From: Acuticoccus kalidii | GTDB taxonomy: Bacteria > Pseudomonadota > Alphaproteobacteria > Rhizobiales > Amorphaceae | Reading direction: 5' to 3' | DNA length: 64,000 nt | NCBI RefSeq assembly: GCF_021556395.1 | Contig: NZ_JAKGCS010000017.1 | Coordinates: 62,001 to 126,000 of the forward strand | Part shown: piece after piece, positions 7,651-15,978 of the stretch | How the letters are laid out: the number at the start of each line of letters is the position of its first letter | Numbering within the stretch: the first letter of the stretch is position 1 | The notes under the pieces: generated by a model | What the model was told of the DNA's origin: nothing | What the model saw: the letters and a program-made list of their open reading frames with translations, nothing else | The model's database searches: none | Translations under genes and position numbers: made by a program

Positions 7651-8744
7651 GCGGCGAGGTCGCTGTCGGCGACGTCCTTCACCGCCTCGCGGGAGAAGAG
7701 GGTCGTCGCCTCGGGGGGAATGCGCACCCGCGCCTCCTTCGCATCGATCGGCCGGTCGGTCTGGATCCGCAGCGCGAGATCGCCGGACGTCACCTCGTAC
7801 TGATAGGCCGCGCCGAGATAGGACGAATGACCGATCGTGACGGGGATCGTGTTCTCCCCCGATTCGTCGACGAGCGCGATCCGCTCCGGCCGCACCGCGA
7901 CGACGACGTCCGCGCTGGTCGTCGGCGCCATGGTGGTGCGAATCATCGCGCCGTTCGCGAGGCGGACGGTCGCCCCGTCCTCGGTCCGCTCGGTGACGGT
8001 GCCTTCGAGGAAGTTCGAGGAGCCGATAAAGTCGGCGACGAAGGCGTCCTTCGGGTGCTCGTAGATCTCGCGCGGGGCGCCGACCTGGCGCATCTTGCCC
8101 ATGCTCATCACGACGATGCGGTCGGAGACGGCGAGCGCCTCGGACTGATCGTGCGTCACGTAGATGGTGGTGACGTTGAGCCGCTCCTGAAGCTCGCGCA
8201 GCCACACCCGCGCCCGCTCGCGCAGCTTCGCATCGAGGTTCGACAGCGGCTCGTCGAGAAGGAGGAGGCTCGGCCGGTAGACGAGCGCGCGAGCAAGCGC
8301 GACGCGCTGTTGCTGCCCGCCCGACAGCTCGAACGGGTAGCGCTCGGCGTATGGCGTCATTTCGACGAGATCGAGCGCCTCGCCGATCGCCTTGTCCCGA
8401 TCCGCCCGGTTCACCCGGCGAAGCTGGAGCGGAAAGGCGAGATTCTCCGCCACCGTCTTGTGCGGCCACAGCGCGTAGCTCTGGAAGACGAGGCCGATAT
8501 TGCGCCGCTCGGTCGGCACGGTCGTCTTGGCGCTGCCGTCGAAGAAAACCCGATCGCCGAGCGCGATGTGGCCGGACGTCGGCTGATTGAGACCGGCGAT
8601 GGCGAACAAGGTCGTCGACTTGCCGCAACCCGACGGGCCGAGCAGCGTCAGGAACTCCCCCTTCGGGATGGTGAGCGAAACGTCGTCCACCGCGGTCACG
8701 TCGCCATAGACGATAGAGAGGTTCTGGAGAACGAGGTCAGCCAT
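7647..8744 (-). CDS. ABC transporter ATP-binding protein (PotA/FbpC type)
   Basis: A 365-residue importer ATPase with Walker [10 protein letters not shown] (about 36-44), Q-loop VFQSYALWP, signature LSGGQQQR, Walker [13 protein letters not shown] and the H-loop TIYVTHDQSEA. The C-terminal 120 residues form the TOBE-type extension usual in polyamine, iron(III) and sugar importers (AVRPERIAL motif). It energises the fused permease encoded directly upstream (8-base overlap), with the binding protein two genes further upstream. The downstream four-base overlap with a CoA-transferase gene ties the transporter to a metabolic role, so this is more likely an organic-acid or similar importer than an iron importer. 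Confidence 0.94.
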   Translation of the reverse strand: MADLVLQNLSIVYGDVTAVDDVSLTIPKGEFLTLLGPSGCGKSTTLFAIAGLNQPTSGHIALGDRVFFDGSAKTTVPTERRNIGLVFQSYALWPHKTVAENLAFPLQLRRVNRADRDKAIGEALDLVEMTPYAERYPFELSGGQQQRVALARALVYRPSLLLLDEPLSNLDAKLRERARVWLRELQERLNVTTIYVTHDQSEALAVSDRIVVMSMGKMRQVGAPREIYEHPKDAFVADFIGSSNFLEGTVTERTEDGATVRLANGAMIRTTMAPTTSADVVVAVRPERIALVDESGENTIPVTIGHSSYLGAAYQYEVTSGDLALRIQTDRPIDAKEARVRIPPEATTLFSREAVKDVADSDLAA

Positions 8745-10452
8745 AGATCTTGGCTCCCAGTGCGCGGCGCGCGAGGAAAACGAACACGGCCGTGATGACG
8801 ACCTGGATGGTGGCGAGCGCGGAGACGGGGCCGTTGTCGCCCTGGGCCCACAATTGCAGCATCGTGGTGCCGATGATTTCCGAGCCCGGCTGATAGAGGA
8901 ACACGGCGGTCACGTATTCCTTGAAGAAGTGGATGAAGAGCAGCGCGAAGCTCGAGAACAGCGCCGGCTTCAGCAAAGGCAGGATGATCCGCGTCACCGT
9001 CGACCACCAGTCCGCGCCGGAGACGCGGGCGCCACGGTCGAGCTCGTCGCCGATCTGGGCGAGCGCCGGCGCGATCGCACCGAATCCGACCGGGATATAG
9101 CGCACGACGAACGCGAGGATCAGCACGACCACCGTCCCGCGGATCGCGTCCATCCCCGGCACCCAGATCACCGCATAGAAGAAGCCGAGACCGGCGATGA
9201 TGCCGGGCAGCGAACGCGGGAAGAGCGCGACATATTCGAGGGCGCGGCCGAAGAAAAACTCCGACCGCCGCGCGATCAACGTGATGATGGCGACGAGCGC
9301 CGTGCCGACCACGCCGCCCACGAGGGCGACCACCACCGAGTTGACGATCGATCGCACATAGGTCGTGTTCGACAGGATCATCTCGAAGTGCTGCAGCGTC
9401 AGCACCTTCCAGATCGGGAGAAGCGGCGTCAGGAACGTCACGCTCGCGCGCAGGAAGATGCCGAAAAAGACCGAAATGATGGTGAGGAACACGTAGGCGA
9501 AGAGGACGAGGAACGCGATCCACCGCCACCCGCCGAGATCGATGGTCGACGGCCGGCTCGCCTTGCCGCGCACCGTGACGAAGCGGCCGGAGCCCTTCAT
9601 CAGATACCCCTGGAGCCAAACGAGCCCGGCGACGAGGATGAGGAGGATGAGCGCCGCCGCGCCGACGATGCCATAGTCCGGCTTCACCGCGGCCTGGATG
9701 CCCTTTTCATAAAGGAAGCTCGTGATGGTGTTGATCCCGTTCGGGGCGCCGAACAGCAGCGGAATCGACAGCATTTCGATGCCGACGACGAAATTGAGGA
9801 CCGCCGAATAAATGATCGCGGGCCGCATCATCGGCACCGTGACGCTCCACAGCGCCCGGAACGGACCGGCGCCCGAGACGCGCGCCGCATCCTCGAGCTG
9901 GGCGTCCGCCTTGGTGACCGCGCCGAGACACATGAGGTAGGCGAGCGGCGCCTGGGAGAGCCCGGCGACGATGCTCATCCCGACCAGCGAATAAAGATCC
10001 CACGGGACGAACCCCGTGTGGGTGCGCATCAGGAGCGTGTAGTAGCCGGATGGGCCGTACATCGTGAACCAGCCGAAGGCGATCACGAGGTGGCTGACGA
10101 AGAGCGGCCAGATCAGCAGTTCGCCCATCCACTTGCGCCCCGGCACGTTGGTGCGCCCGATGACGATGGCGGCGACGGCGCCGAACACCTGCGCCACCAC
10201 CGTCGTGATGACAGCGAAGACGATGGTGTTGAACGCAATGCGGCCGATCCCCTCCTCCGTCAGCAGACGGACGAAGTTTTGCAGCGTGAGCGTCGAGCCG
10301 GTCTCGTAAAGCGGCCGGTCGATGAAGGCCTGCGCCACGATGGGGGCGATCGGGCCGATGACGAGCACCGTCGTCAGGATCGCCACGCCCCACATGATGA
10401 GACGAGAGCGATCGACGAGCGGCGCCGACGGAGCGTCGAGAGGAACGGACAT
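8737..10452 (-). CDS. Fused ABC transporter permease (FbpB-like, two permease domains)
   Basis: This 571-residue membrane protein contains two copies of the binding-protein-dependent permease domain, each with the EAA-like loop (LEDAARVSGAGPFRALWSVTVP at about 210 and LDRGARVSGADWWSTVTRIILP near 500). Such fusion is typical of Fbp/AfuB-type systems. I place the start at ATG 10450-10452 because an AAGG lies about 7 bases upstream; a GTG nine codons further up (10479) is in frame but lacks a ribosome binding site. It overlaps the ATPase gene by eight bases and follows the binding-protein gene after 60 bases. Confidence 0.92.
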   Translation of the reverse strand: MSVPLDAPSAPLVDRSRLIMWGVAILTTVLVIGPIAPIVAQAFIDRPLYETGSTLTLQNFVRLLTEEGIGRIAFNTIVFAVITTVVAQVFGAVAAIVIGRTNVPGRKWMGELLIWPLFVSHLVIAFGWFTMYGPSGYYTLLMRTHTGFVPWDLYSLVGMSIVAGLSQAPLAYLMCLGAVTKADAQLEDAARVSGAGPFRALWSVTVPMMRPAIIYSAVLNFVVGIEMLSIPLLFGAPNGINTITSFLYEKGIQAAVKPDYGIVGAAALILLILVAGLVWLQGYLMKGSGRFVTVRGKASRPSTIDLGGWRWIAFLVLFAYVFLTIISVFFGIFLRASVTFLTPLLPIWKVLTLQHFEMILSNTTYVRSIVNSVVVALVGGVVGTALVAIITLIARRSEFFFGRALEYVALFPRSLPGIIAGLGFFYAVIWVPGMDAIRGTVVVLILAFVVRYIPVGFGAIAPALAQIGDELDRGARVSGADWWSTVTRIILPLLKPALFSSFALLFIHFFKEYVTAVFLYQPGSEIIGTTMLQLWAQGDNGPVSALATIQVVITAVFVFLARRALGAKIYG

Positions 10453-10512
10453 GCGTTGGCCTTGTGGTGATTGCGCCACGAAGGGCGGGCACGCGACCCG
10501 CCCCGCGATGGA

Positions 10513-11622
10513 TCACTTGCCGGCGAGGGCGTTCGTGAACTTCTGCGCGAACGGCGCGGCGTCTTCGATCAGCGCCTTGTCGAAACCGACGCGGATGACG
10601 TTCTCGTCGCCCACCTCGTCGACGATCTCCTGGTAGGTGTAGCGCACCGCCTCCGGGTCGACATCGTCGCGATAGGGCACGACGCCGCCTTCACCGAGGA
10701 GCGTCTGACCCTCCTGGCTCAGCACGAAATCGAAGAAGAGCTTGGCCGAGTTCGGGTTCGCGACATTCTGCGGGATGCCCATGCCGCGCAGCATCAGCGG
10801 CGTGCCGTCGTCGGGGAAGGCGAAGCCGAGAATTTCACCGCCGGCCTGCTCGAGGCGCGGGAAGATCGTGATGCCGGAGATGTTGTAGCCGGCAACATAT
10901 TCGCCGGTGGTGATCTTCTCGTTCATCGCCCCGCCCGAGGTCTCGCCCCGGATCATCGGACCGATCGAGGTGAGCTGCTTCCAGCCCTCATCGCCCTTCG
11001 CCTTGAGGACGTAATACCAGGCCGCGAGGCCGAAGGAGTTGCGCGCCGCGTCATAGGTCGTGAGGCGGCCATTGAAGGTACCGGGATCGGCCAAAGCGAG
11101 ATCGACCAGCGAGGTGAAGCCCGTCGGCCGCTGATCGTCCGACAGCAGCGCGGCGTTGTAGACGATGACCAGCGGATCGGTGGAAAGCACTGTCACGCCC
11201 GGATAGGGCTTGGCGAAGTCCGGCAGGTTGTCGAATTCGGGGCTTTGATAGTCGAGCATCCGGCCGTCGATGCCGTAGCTCGCCCAGCGATCGTTCGCGC
11301 CGGAGACGAGAAGGTCAGCCGAACGCGAGCCCGAACCCTCTTCCGCTTCCCAGCGCGAATGGACGGTGCCCGAACCGAGATCGAGCGTCTCGACACCGAT
11401 CCAGGGATATTTCGCCTCGAAGCCGTCAACGACCGGGCCCCAGTTGTTTTCCGCCATGTTGGAATAGATGACGAGGCCGTTTTCCTGGCGCGAGCCTTCG
11501 ATGAGGTCGCCATAATTGTCGGGATAATAATCCGGCACGTCGGGGGTCTGGGCCGAAGCGGCGCCGGCCGCGAACGTCAGCGACGCGATCGCGGTCGCGG
11601 CGATCAGATGACCGAATTTCAT
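10513..11622 (-). CDS. ABC transporter periplasmic substrate-binding protein (FbpA-like fold)
   Basis: A 369-residue extracellular solute-binding protein with a clear signal peptide (MKFGHLIAATAIASLTFAAG, cleavage near ASA-QT at about 24). After it comes NGLVIYSNMAENNWGPVVDGFEAKYPWIGVE, the usual opening of the FbpA/AfuA-type family, then the ADLLVSGANDRW and YNAALL blocks. The family transports iron(III), thiamine, phosphonates or organic acids. The paired tyrosines that bind ferric iron in FbpA (near the C-terminal third) are not obvious here, and the co-operonic CoA-transferase and CitE-like lyase suggest a carboxylate. Its start overlaps the stop of the IclR regulator gene (ATGA). The substrate remains open. 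Confidence 0.9.
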   Translation of the reverse strand: MKFGHLIAATAIASLTFAAGAASAQTPDVPDYYPDNYGDLIEGSRQENGLVIYSNMAENNWGPVVDGFEAKYPWIGVETLDLGSGTVHSRWEAEEGSGSRSADLLVSGANDRWASYGIDGRMLDYQSPEFDNLPDFAKPYPGVTVLSTDPLVIVYNAALLSDDQRPTGFTSLVDLALADPGTFNGRLTTYDAARNSFGLAAWYYVLKAKGDEGWKQLTSIGPMIRGETSGGAMNEKITTGEYVAGYNISGITIFPRLEQAGGEILGFAFPDDGTPLMLRGMGIPQNVANPNSAKLFFDFVLSQEGQTLLGEGGVVPYRDDVDPEAVRYTYQEIVDEVGDENVIRVGFDKALIEDAAPFAQKFTNALAGK

Positions 11623-12395
11623 TGTCGTCCTCCCAATGGTTGTTTGTGGTTGGCTTGGCGACGGGCGAGGGTTTCGCTCGCACGCCGCGCCGCATCGACG
11701 GCAGCCTTGACGCTGCGGTCGAGATGCGCGGTGAACCGATCGCGCGGACCGGAAATGTTGATGGCGGCGACGATGGCGCCGTCATGGCCGCGGATCGGCG
11801 CGGCGCAGCCCGCCGCCCCCTCGACGCGGCCGACGAGATTGACGGCATAGCCGTCCGCCCGCGCCTGGTGGATTTTCGCGCGGACCGTATCGGGATCATC
11901 GCCAAAGGCCGGAACGCTCGCGAGATAGACCTCGAGCGCAGCGTCGGAGAGGCCGGCGAGGAGGATCATCCCGCTCGCGACTTGATGCGGGATCCGGTCG
12001 CCCGAGATGTCTCGATCGTAGCGGATTTCACGCTGGGGCAAGAGCTTGACGAGATAGTGCACGCGCTGCTCGGGCGTCAGCACGGCGACGAAGCCGCTCT
12101 CCTGTGCGACCGAGACCGCGTCTGCGAGCAACGGCTCTGCGATGCGCAGGATCGTCGCCCAGGCGACGCCGTGATTTGCCGTATCCCCCGGCGTTCGGAC
12201 GAGGCGATAGCGGCCATCCTCGCGGGCGACATAGGCGCGATCGACCAGAATACGCAGGAGAAGGAGCGTGCTGCTCTTCGGAATGTCGAGCCGGGACGCG
12301 GCCTCGTTCAGCCCGACCGGAGCCGTCTGCTCCGCCAGCCATTCGACGAGATCAAGGATGCGCTCGGCGCCGCGTCCGCTCAACGTTCCCTCCAC
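11619..12395 (-). CDS. IclR family transcriptional regulator
   Basis: A 258-residue regulator with an N-terminal winged helix (AERILDLVEWLAE, LNEAASRLDIPKSSTLLLLRIL at about 9-48) and a C-terminal effector domain ending in the family block AAINISGPRDRF. IclR proteins sense small organic acids and often control the genes next to them. Here it is the first gene of the operon that continues with the Fbp-type transporter, CoA-transferase and CitE-like lyase, and its stop overlaps the binding-protein start by four bases. The annotated start is GTG at 12393-12395; an in-frame TTG at 12381-12383 preceded by GGAGGG is an alternative. A symmetric dyad at 12403-12420 lies directly upstream, consistent with autoregulation. 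Confidence 0.93.
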   Translation of the reverse strand: MEGTLSGRGAERILDLVEWLAEQTAPVGLNEAASRLDIPKSSTLLLLRILVDRAYVAREDGRYRLVRTPGDTANHGVAWATILRIAEPLLADAVSVAQESGFVAVLTPEQRVHYLVKLLPQREIRYDRDISGDRIPHQVASGMILLAGLSDAALEVYLASVPAFGDDPDTVRAKIHQARADGYAVNLVGRVEGAAGCAAPIRGHDGAIVAAINISGPRDRFTAHLDRSVKAAVDAARRASETLARRQANHKQPLGGRQ

Positions 12396-12402
12396 GCCCT
12401 GT

Positions 12403-12420
12403 TGTTCAATATTTTGAACA
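12403..12420. promoter_or_regulatory. Candidate IclR operator, perfect dyad of 7-base arms
   Basis: TGTTCAA and TTGAACA flank a four-base AT spacer. The dyad lies 8 bases upstream of the iclR start and downstream of the predicted -10 element, where bound protein would block transcription of the whole operon. Short AT-rich dyads of this size are typical of IclR-family sites. The assignment rests on position and symmetry only. Confidence 0.6.
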
Positions 12421-12438
12421 GGTTCTTTATTTTGGATG

Positions 12439-12468
12439 AGGTTAGATCGCGCTTCGCCGGACTGTCAA
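12439..12468 (-). promoter_or_regulatory. Predicted sigma70-type promoter of the iclR-transporter-CoA-transferase operon
   Basis: On the minus strand a perfect TTGACA (12463-12468) is followed, after 18 bases, by TAACCT (12439-12444). The -10 match is moderate (3 of 6), the -35 is perfect. Transcription would start just before the dyad at 12403-12420. Confidence 0.5.
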
Positions 12469-12521
12469 ATGATGGTTTCGGCGACGCGTCCGCGACCGCC
12501 TCGCCGTGAGGGCGCGCCACG

Positions 12522-12556
12522 AAAAAGCCCGCCGCCTCCTTGGAGACGACGGGCCC
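12522..12556 (-). terminator. Rho-independent terminator of the SH3/W-repeat protein gene
   Basis: Read on the minus strand, GCCCGTCG...CGGCGGGC pairs around a short loop and is followed by TTTTT. It lies 47-81 bases after the stop codon at 12603 and separates that gene from the iclR operon. Confidence 0.8.
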
Positions 12557-12602
12557 GTTCGGGATCGGAGCGCCGCGCTGTGGCGGCGTCGGTGGGTGGT
12601 GG

Positions 12603-15164
12603 TCAGCGGCGGCCGAAGTGGCCCCCGCCGCCGCCAAAGCGGCCACCACCGCCGAAGCCGCCACCGCGCTCGAAGCCACCGCCGCGCTCCATGCCGCCGC
12701 CGCCGAGACCACCGCGGTCGAAGCCGCCACCCTCGAAGCCACCGCGATCGAAGGCGTGCTGTTGCATCATGCGCTGATTGCCGAGATCGCGCGTGCGTGC
12801 GTCCCGCTGGATCTGCGACGGCACGCGGGCGGCCGGATGGTCCGCGCCGGCGGCGGCGTTGGGCCGGCGCTGCGGGGCGTTGGCCGGCCGGTTGGCGATG
12901 GCGGGCCGATCGGCATTGGCGGGCCGATTGGCGTTGGCGGGCCGGTTGTTGTCGCCGAGGGGCCTCAGATCGCCTTGCGCGGGCCGGTCGACATTGGACC
13001 AGCCATTGCGCCCGAAGCTCTGCCACCCGTCGCCGGTGTTACGGTAGACCTTCCCGTCGCGGCCGGCATAGACGTTGCCGCCGGCGCCTTCGCCGGCGAA
13101 GCCGCGATCGCCGCTGCCGCGGGCCCAACGCACGCCGGCGCCGCCAGCGTCGTTGGCGCCGCCGCTGACGCGCGCCCAATCCGAGCCGCGACGCACGCCC
13201 GCCGTGCCCCACGAGCCGTAGACGTCGTGGCCGCCGCGCGCGAACGCGCCGGTGTTGGTGCGGGGATTATAAGCGGAGACGAAGCCGCGCTCGCCGGCCG
13301 GTCCATAAGCGGTCGCGCCGCGCACATAGCGGCCGGTCGCCGGGTCGTAGCCCGCGCCCGCCTCGATCCCGCGATAGGGGCCGTAGGCGTAGCCATAGCG
13401 CCCATAGACGCCGCGAACCGGGTTGTAATAGGCGCCCATCCCGAACGTCACCGGGCGGGGATAGTAGCCGGGCCACCGATAGCCGCCATAGAGCGGACCC
13501 CAATAAGGCGGATAGCGCCAGCCGGTCCCGTAAACATAGGTGTCCCAGGCGAGATAGCCGCCGAGATAGCCCATCGTATAACCGAACCAGACCGCATCCG
13601 GCTCGGTCTCGTAGACGCGCACATAGGTCACGTTATAGACGGGCGAGCTCGGCGGGATCGTGTAGATCACCTCCGGCACCTCGGTGACGACCGTGAACGG
13701 CCCGGTCGGCGCGTCGCCGACGAACCACACGCCCTGCTGCAGGACATAATAGCGGCCGTCGACATCGATCACCTGATCGTTGGTGTTGACCGCATAGGAC
13801 ATCGACGTCCCTTCGATCGGCTGGAACTGCGGATCGCCGCCATAGGTGACCTTCGCGGCGACGGCCCCGGTCTCGACGCGTGCGGTGTGCGGGATGCTGG
13901 CCTTCAGCCGCGCCTCGGCGCTCTCCGATGTGCCGGGCACCGCATAGCGAACGCTGTAATAAGGCGTGTCGGCGGGGATCTTCCGGAAGTCGTCGGGCAG
14001 GTTCGGCGTCGCGAAGGTCCACGGCCCGTCGAGCGAGGCGGCGCTGAACCAGCGGCCGGACAGGAGCACGTACCAGGTGCTGTTCGCCGTATCGAAAAAG
14101 ACGTCGCTCTCGGTGTTCGAGACCCATTCGAGGCTCGTATCCGGGACGGCTTCCTTCTTGGGCTCGCCATCGAAGACGATCAACTCGGCCGGCGTGTCGG
14201 AATAGAACACCTTCGGCGTCGCTCCGTCGAACGGCTTGGGCGGCATCGCGGCGCGCGCGTCCTTCCAATTGTCGCCATCGAGGTTCGAGAAGGCATCGGG
14301 CAGCGTGGTGACGACGGTCCAGTCGCCGTCGAGTGCCTTGGCGCTCATCCACGAGGAGTCATCGCGCAGATAATAGACCTCGTCCGAGGTCGTCTGCAGA
14401 ATGTCCCAGTTGGTGTTGACGACGAATTGCACCCCGTCGACATTCTCGACCGGCGCGAGGGTCGCCTTCCCGTCGGTCTGGACGAGGATCGCCGGCACGT
14501 CGGTATGGAAGATCGGCGGCGCGTCCGCTTGCAGGCCATCGACGTTGGCGACGCGCTTGGCTTCCGCGAGGCTCGCCGTCACGCGCGATTCGGAAACGGT
14601 GATCGGGCCGGTGGGCAGCAGCTTGCCGACATCGACGGACAGCGTCGAAAGATCCTGCCGGTCGAGCGCGGAGAAGTTGAGCTCCGTCACCGTCACGTTC
14701 GAGATGACCACTTCGTTGGTCGAATCGTCGGCGGTGGTGTCGCCCTGAATGCCGATCACGCCAAAGACCGGGTTATCGCCCGCGGCCTTGGCATATTCGA
14801 CGGCAACCAGACCCTTGATGGTCTTGAAGTCGTCCCACTCGGTGAACTGCGGCTGGTAGACGACAATGCGCCCGCCGCTCGACGTGGTGAAGGCGCGCGG
14901 CCAGGCGTTCTTGTCCGCCTCGGCCTGCAGATATTGCCCGGCGACGAAGCCCGTTTGGCCGCTGAACGTCACCGAACACCAACTGCCCGACGCATCGCAG
15001 CTCCCGAGATCGACCGAGCTGCCACCCGGAATCGTCGTCTCCACCGCGGTGTCGGTGCTTGGGCCACTGCGCAAATGGACATTGGCGGTGGTCGTTGCCG
15101 GCGACGCCATCACGGGCGTTCCGGCCATGATGACGGCGAATGCCGCCGCAATGACTCTGTTCAC
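12603..15164 (-). CDS. Large secreted SH3-domain protein with W-rich repeats and a low-complexity Gly/Arg/Asn tail
   Basis: An 853-residue exported protein. The start is GTG with GGAGG five bases upstream. It has a signal peptide (about 1-21), a bacterial SH3-like segment (about 25-85) containing two cysteines that could form a disulfide, and a middle region with at least three related units of the form YY-L---W--A--LDGPWT (around residues 270-300, 355-390 and 480-510). The stretch around 530-640 is very rich in Tyr, Gly and Trp. The last 200 residues are low-complexity: RPANA-type repeats and a Gly-rich C-terminus ending in basic residues. Similar long proteins occur in proteobacteria without a settled function; an envelope or cell-wall role is suggested by export and the SH3 fold. 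No functional partner is evident in the neighbours. Confidence 0.85.
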   Translation of the reverse strand: MNRVIAAAFAVIMAGTPVMASPATTTANVHLRSGPSTDTAVETTIPGGSSVDLGSCDASGSWCSVTFSGQTGFVAGQYLQAEADKNAWPRAFTTSSGGRIVVYQPQFTEWDDFKTIKGLVAVEYAKAAGDNPVFGVIGIQGDTTADDSTNEVVISNVTVTELNFSALDRQDLSTLSVDVGKLLPTGPITVSESRVTASLAEAKRVANVDGLQADAPPIFHTDVPAILVQTDGKATLAPVENVDGVQFVVNTNWDILQTTSDEVYYLRDDSSWMSAKALDGDWTVVTTLPDAFSNLDGDNWKDARAAMPPKPFDGATPKVFYSDTPAELIVFDGEPKKEAVPDTSLEWVSNTESDVFFDTANSTWYVLLSGRWFSAASLDGPWTFATPNLPDDFRKIPADTPYYSVRYAVPGTSESAEARLKASIPHTARVETGAVAAKVTYGGDPQFQPIEGTSMSYAVNTNDQVIDVDGRYYVLQQGVWFVGDAPTGPFTVVTEVPEVIYTIPPSSPVYNVTYVRVYETEPDAVWFGYTMGYLGGYLAWDTYVYGTGWRYPPYWGPLYGGYRWPGYYPRPVTFGMGAYYNPVRGVYGRYGYAYGPYRGIEAGAGYDPATGRYVRGATAYGPAGERGFVSAYNPRTNTGAFARGGHDVYGSWGTAGVRRGSDWARVSGGANDAGGAGVRWARGSGDRGFAGEGAGGNVYAGRDGKVYRNTGDGWQSFGRNGWSNVDRPAQGDLRPLGDNNRPANANRPANADRPAIANRPANAPQRRPNAAAGADHPAARVPSQIQRDARTRDLGNQRMMQQHAFDRGGFEGGGFDRGGLGGGGMERGGGFERGGGFGGGGRFGGGGGHFGRR
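12869..12946 (-). repeat. 18-base tandem repeat inside the SH3-protein gene
   Basis: Three consecutive 18-base units (12887-12904, 12905-12922, 12923-12940) differ at only a few positions, with degenerate partial units on both sides. On the coding strand they encode a six-residue NRPANA-like repeat in the low-complexity tail. Such in-frame repeats are prone to length change by slippage. Confidence 0.8.
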
Positions 15165-15236
15165 ATGGTCCTCCCCGCCGACGTCGCGACGCCTTGTCGA
15201 TCAGCAGTGTCGACGCGTCGTTACCCGCGTCTCGTG

Positions 15237-15270
15237 GCCGGCCACCCTGCTTCAAAGCGGGTTGGCCGGC
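15237..15270. repeat. Strong GC-rich inverted repeat upstream of the SH3-protein gene
   Basis: GCCGGCCA-CCC and GGG-TTGGCCGGC pair with one bulge around an 11-base loop. It lies between the divergent SH3-protein and DUF1289 genes, with no T-run on either side, so it is not a standard terminator. It may be a dispersed palindromic element or a transcript-stabilising hairpin. Confidence 0.5.
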
Positions 15271-15411
15271 ACCACTCTAATGCAGATTGACAGACGCTCG
15301 CCACGCATCCCTCGACCGCCGGCGATCAAATGAATGCGGGGCGGCGCGCTTGACGCCGCTCGGCGCCGCCGTCACGGTCGCGCGCCGATCGTGGGGGATG
15401 AAGGAATCGAG

Positions 15412-15609
15412 ATGGCCGGGGCGCCTTCGACGACCGAAAATCCGGTGGAAAGCCCGTGCACGCGTGTGTGTCAGATCCATCCGGTGCACCGGACCTGCAT
15501 CGGCTGCGGGCGCACGGGAGAGGAAATCGCGTTGTGGTCGGGCGCGAGCGAGGCGGAGCGGCGCGCTATCCTCGCGCGCCTGCCCGATCGCCTCGCCGCC
15601 TTGCGCTGA
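15412..15609 (+). CDS. DUF1289 family small cysteine protein
   Basis: A 65-residue protein with the DUF1289 pattern: ESPCTRVCQIHP...TCIGCGRTGEEIALW, including four cysteines that could bind a metal, then a short helical tail (SEAERRAILARLPDRL). The start ATG at 15412 has AAGGA six bases upstream; a longer in-frame reading from 15334 lacks a ribosome binding site and would add an atypical Arg-rich lead. The family is common in proteobacteria and has no firmly assigned function. It is a single gene, convergent with the GlsB-type gene 27 bases away. Confidence 0.9.
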   Translation: MAGAPSTTENPVESPCTRVCQIHPVHRTCIGCGRTGEEIALWSGASEAERRAILARLPDRLAALR

Positions 15610-15636
15610 GGGCCTAAGCCCCCGCTCGAAGCGCCG

Positions 15637-15900
15637 TCAGGCGCGGGAGCCTCGCAATACGCGGGCGAGGAAGATGAGAAGACACGCCCCCAGAACGCCC
15701 GTGATGAGATAGGCCACCCAGCCGACCCCGAGAGACACGCCGAGCGCCGCGAGAATCGCGTTGAGCACGACCGCGCCGACGATGCCGAGAATAATATTCA
15801 TGAGGAGCCCCATATCGCTCTTCATGGCCTTTTCCGCGATCCAGCCGGCCAAGCCGCCGACGATGATCGCAGTGATCCAGCCGACACCATTCACGTCCAT
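15637..15900 (-). CDS. GlsB/YeaQ/YmgE family small membrane protein
   Basis: An 87-residue hydrophobic protein with three membrane segments and the family opening WITAIIVGGLAGWIAEKAMKS, followed by MGLLMNIILGIVGAVVLN. Members are called transglycosylase-associated or stress-response membrane proteins, but their biochemical role is not settled. The start ATG (15898-15900) has a good AAGGAG seven bases upstream, which excludes a longer in-frame reading that begins at 15963. It stands alone between the DUF1289 and glycosyltransferase genes. Confidence 0.93.
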   Translation of the reverse strand: MDVNGVGWITAIIVGGLAGWIAEKAMKSDMGLLMNIILGIVGAVVLNAILAALGVSLGVGWVAYLITGVLGACLLIFLARVLRGSRA

Positions 15901-15978
15901 AGATCTTCTCCTTTCGGGATCTGCCGTCCCGTTCGCAAATTGGGCGGTACCCGAAATCGACAAGATCCTCAGTGCGAT

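Noticed and set aside
7651..8628. Long in-frame N-terminal extension of the second CoA-transferase
   Set aside because: The extension overlaps the ABC ATPase gene in another frame and has mirror-type Arg-rich sequence. The ATG overlapping the ATPase stop is the natural start.
12540..15290. 916-codon open frame on the plus strand
   Set aside because: It is antisense to the SH3/W-repeat protein gene, which has a signal peptide, ribosome binding site and terminator; the antisense frame has none of these.
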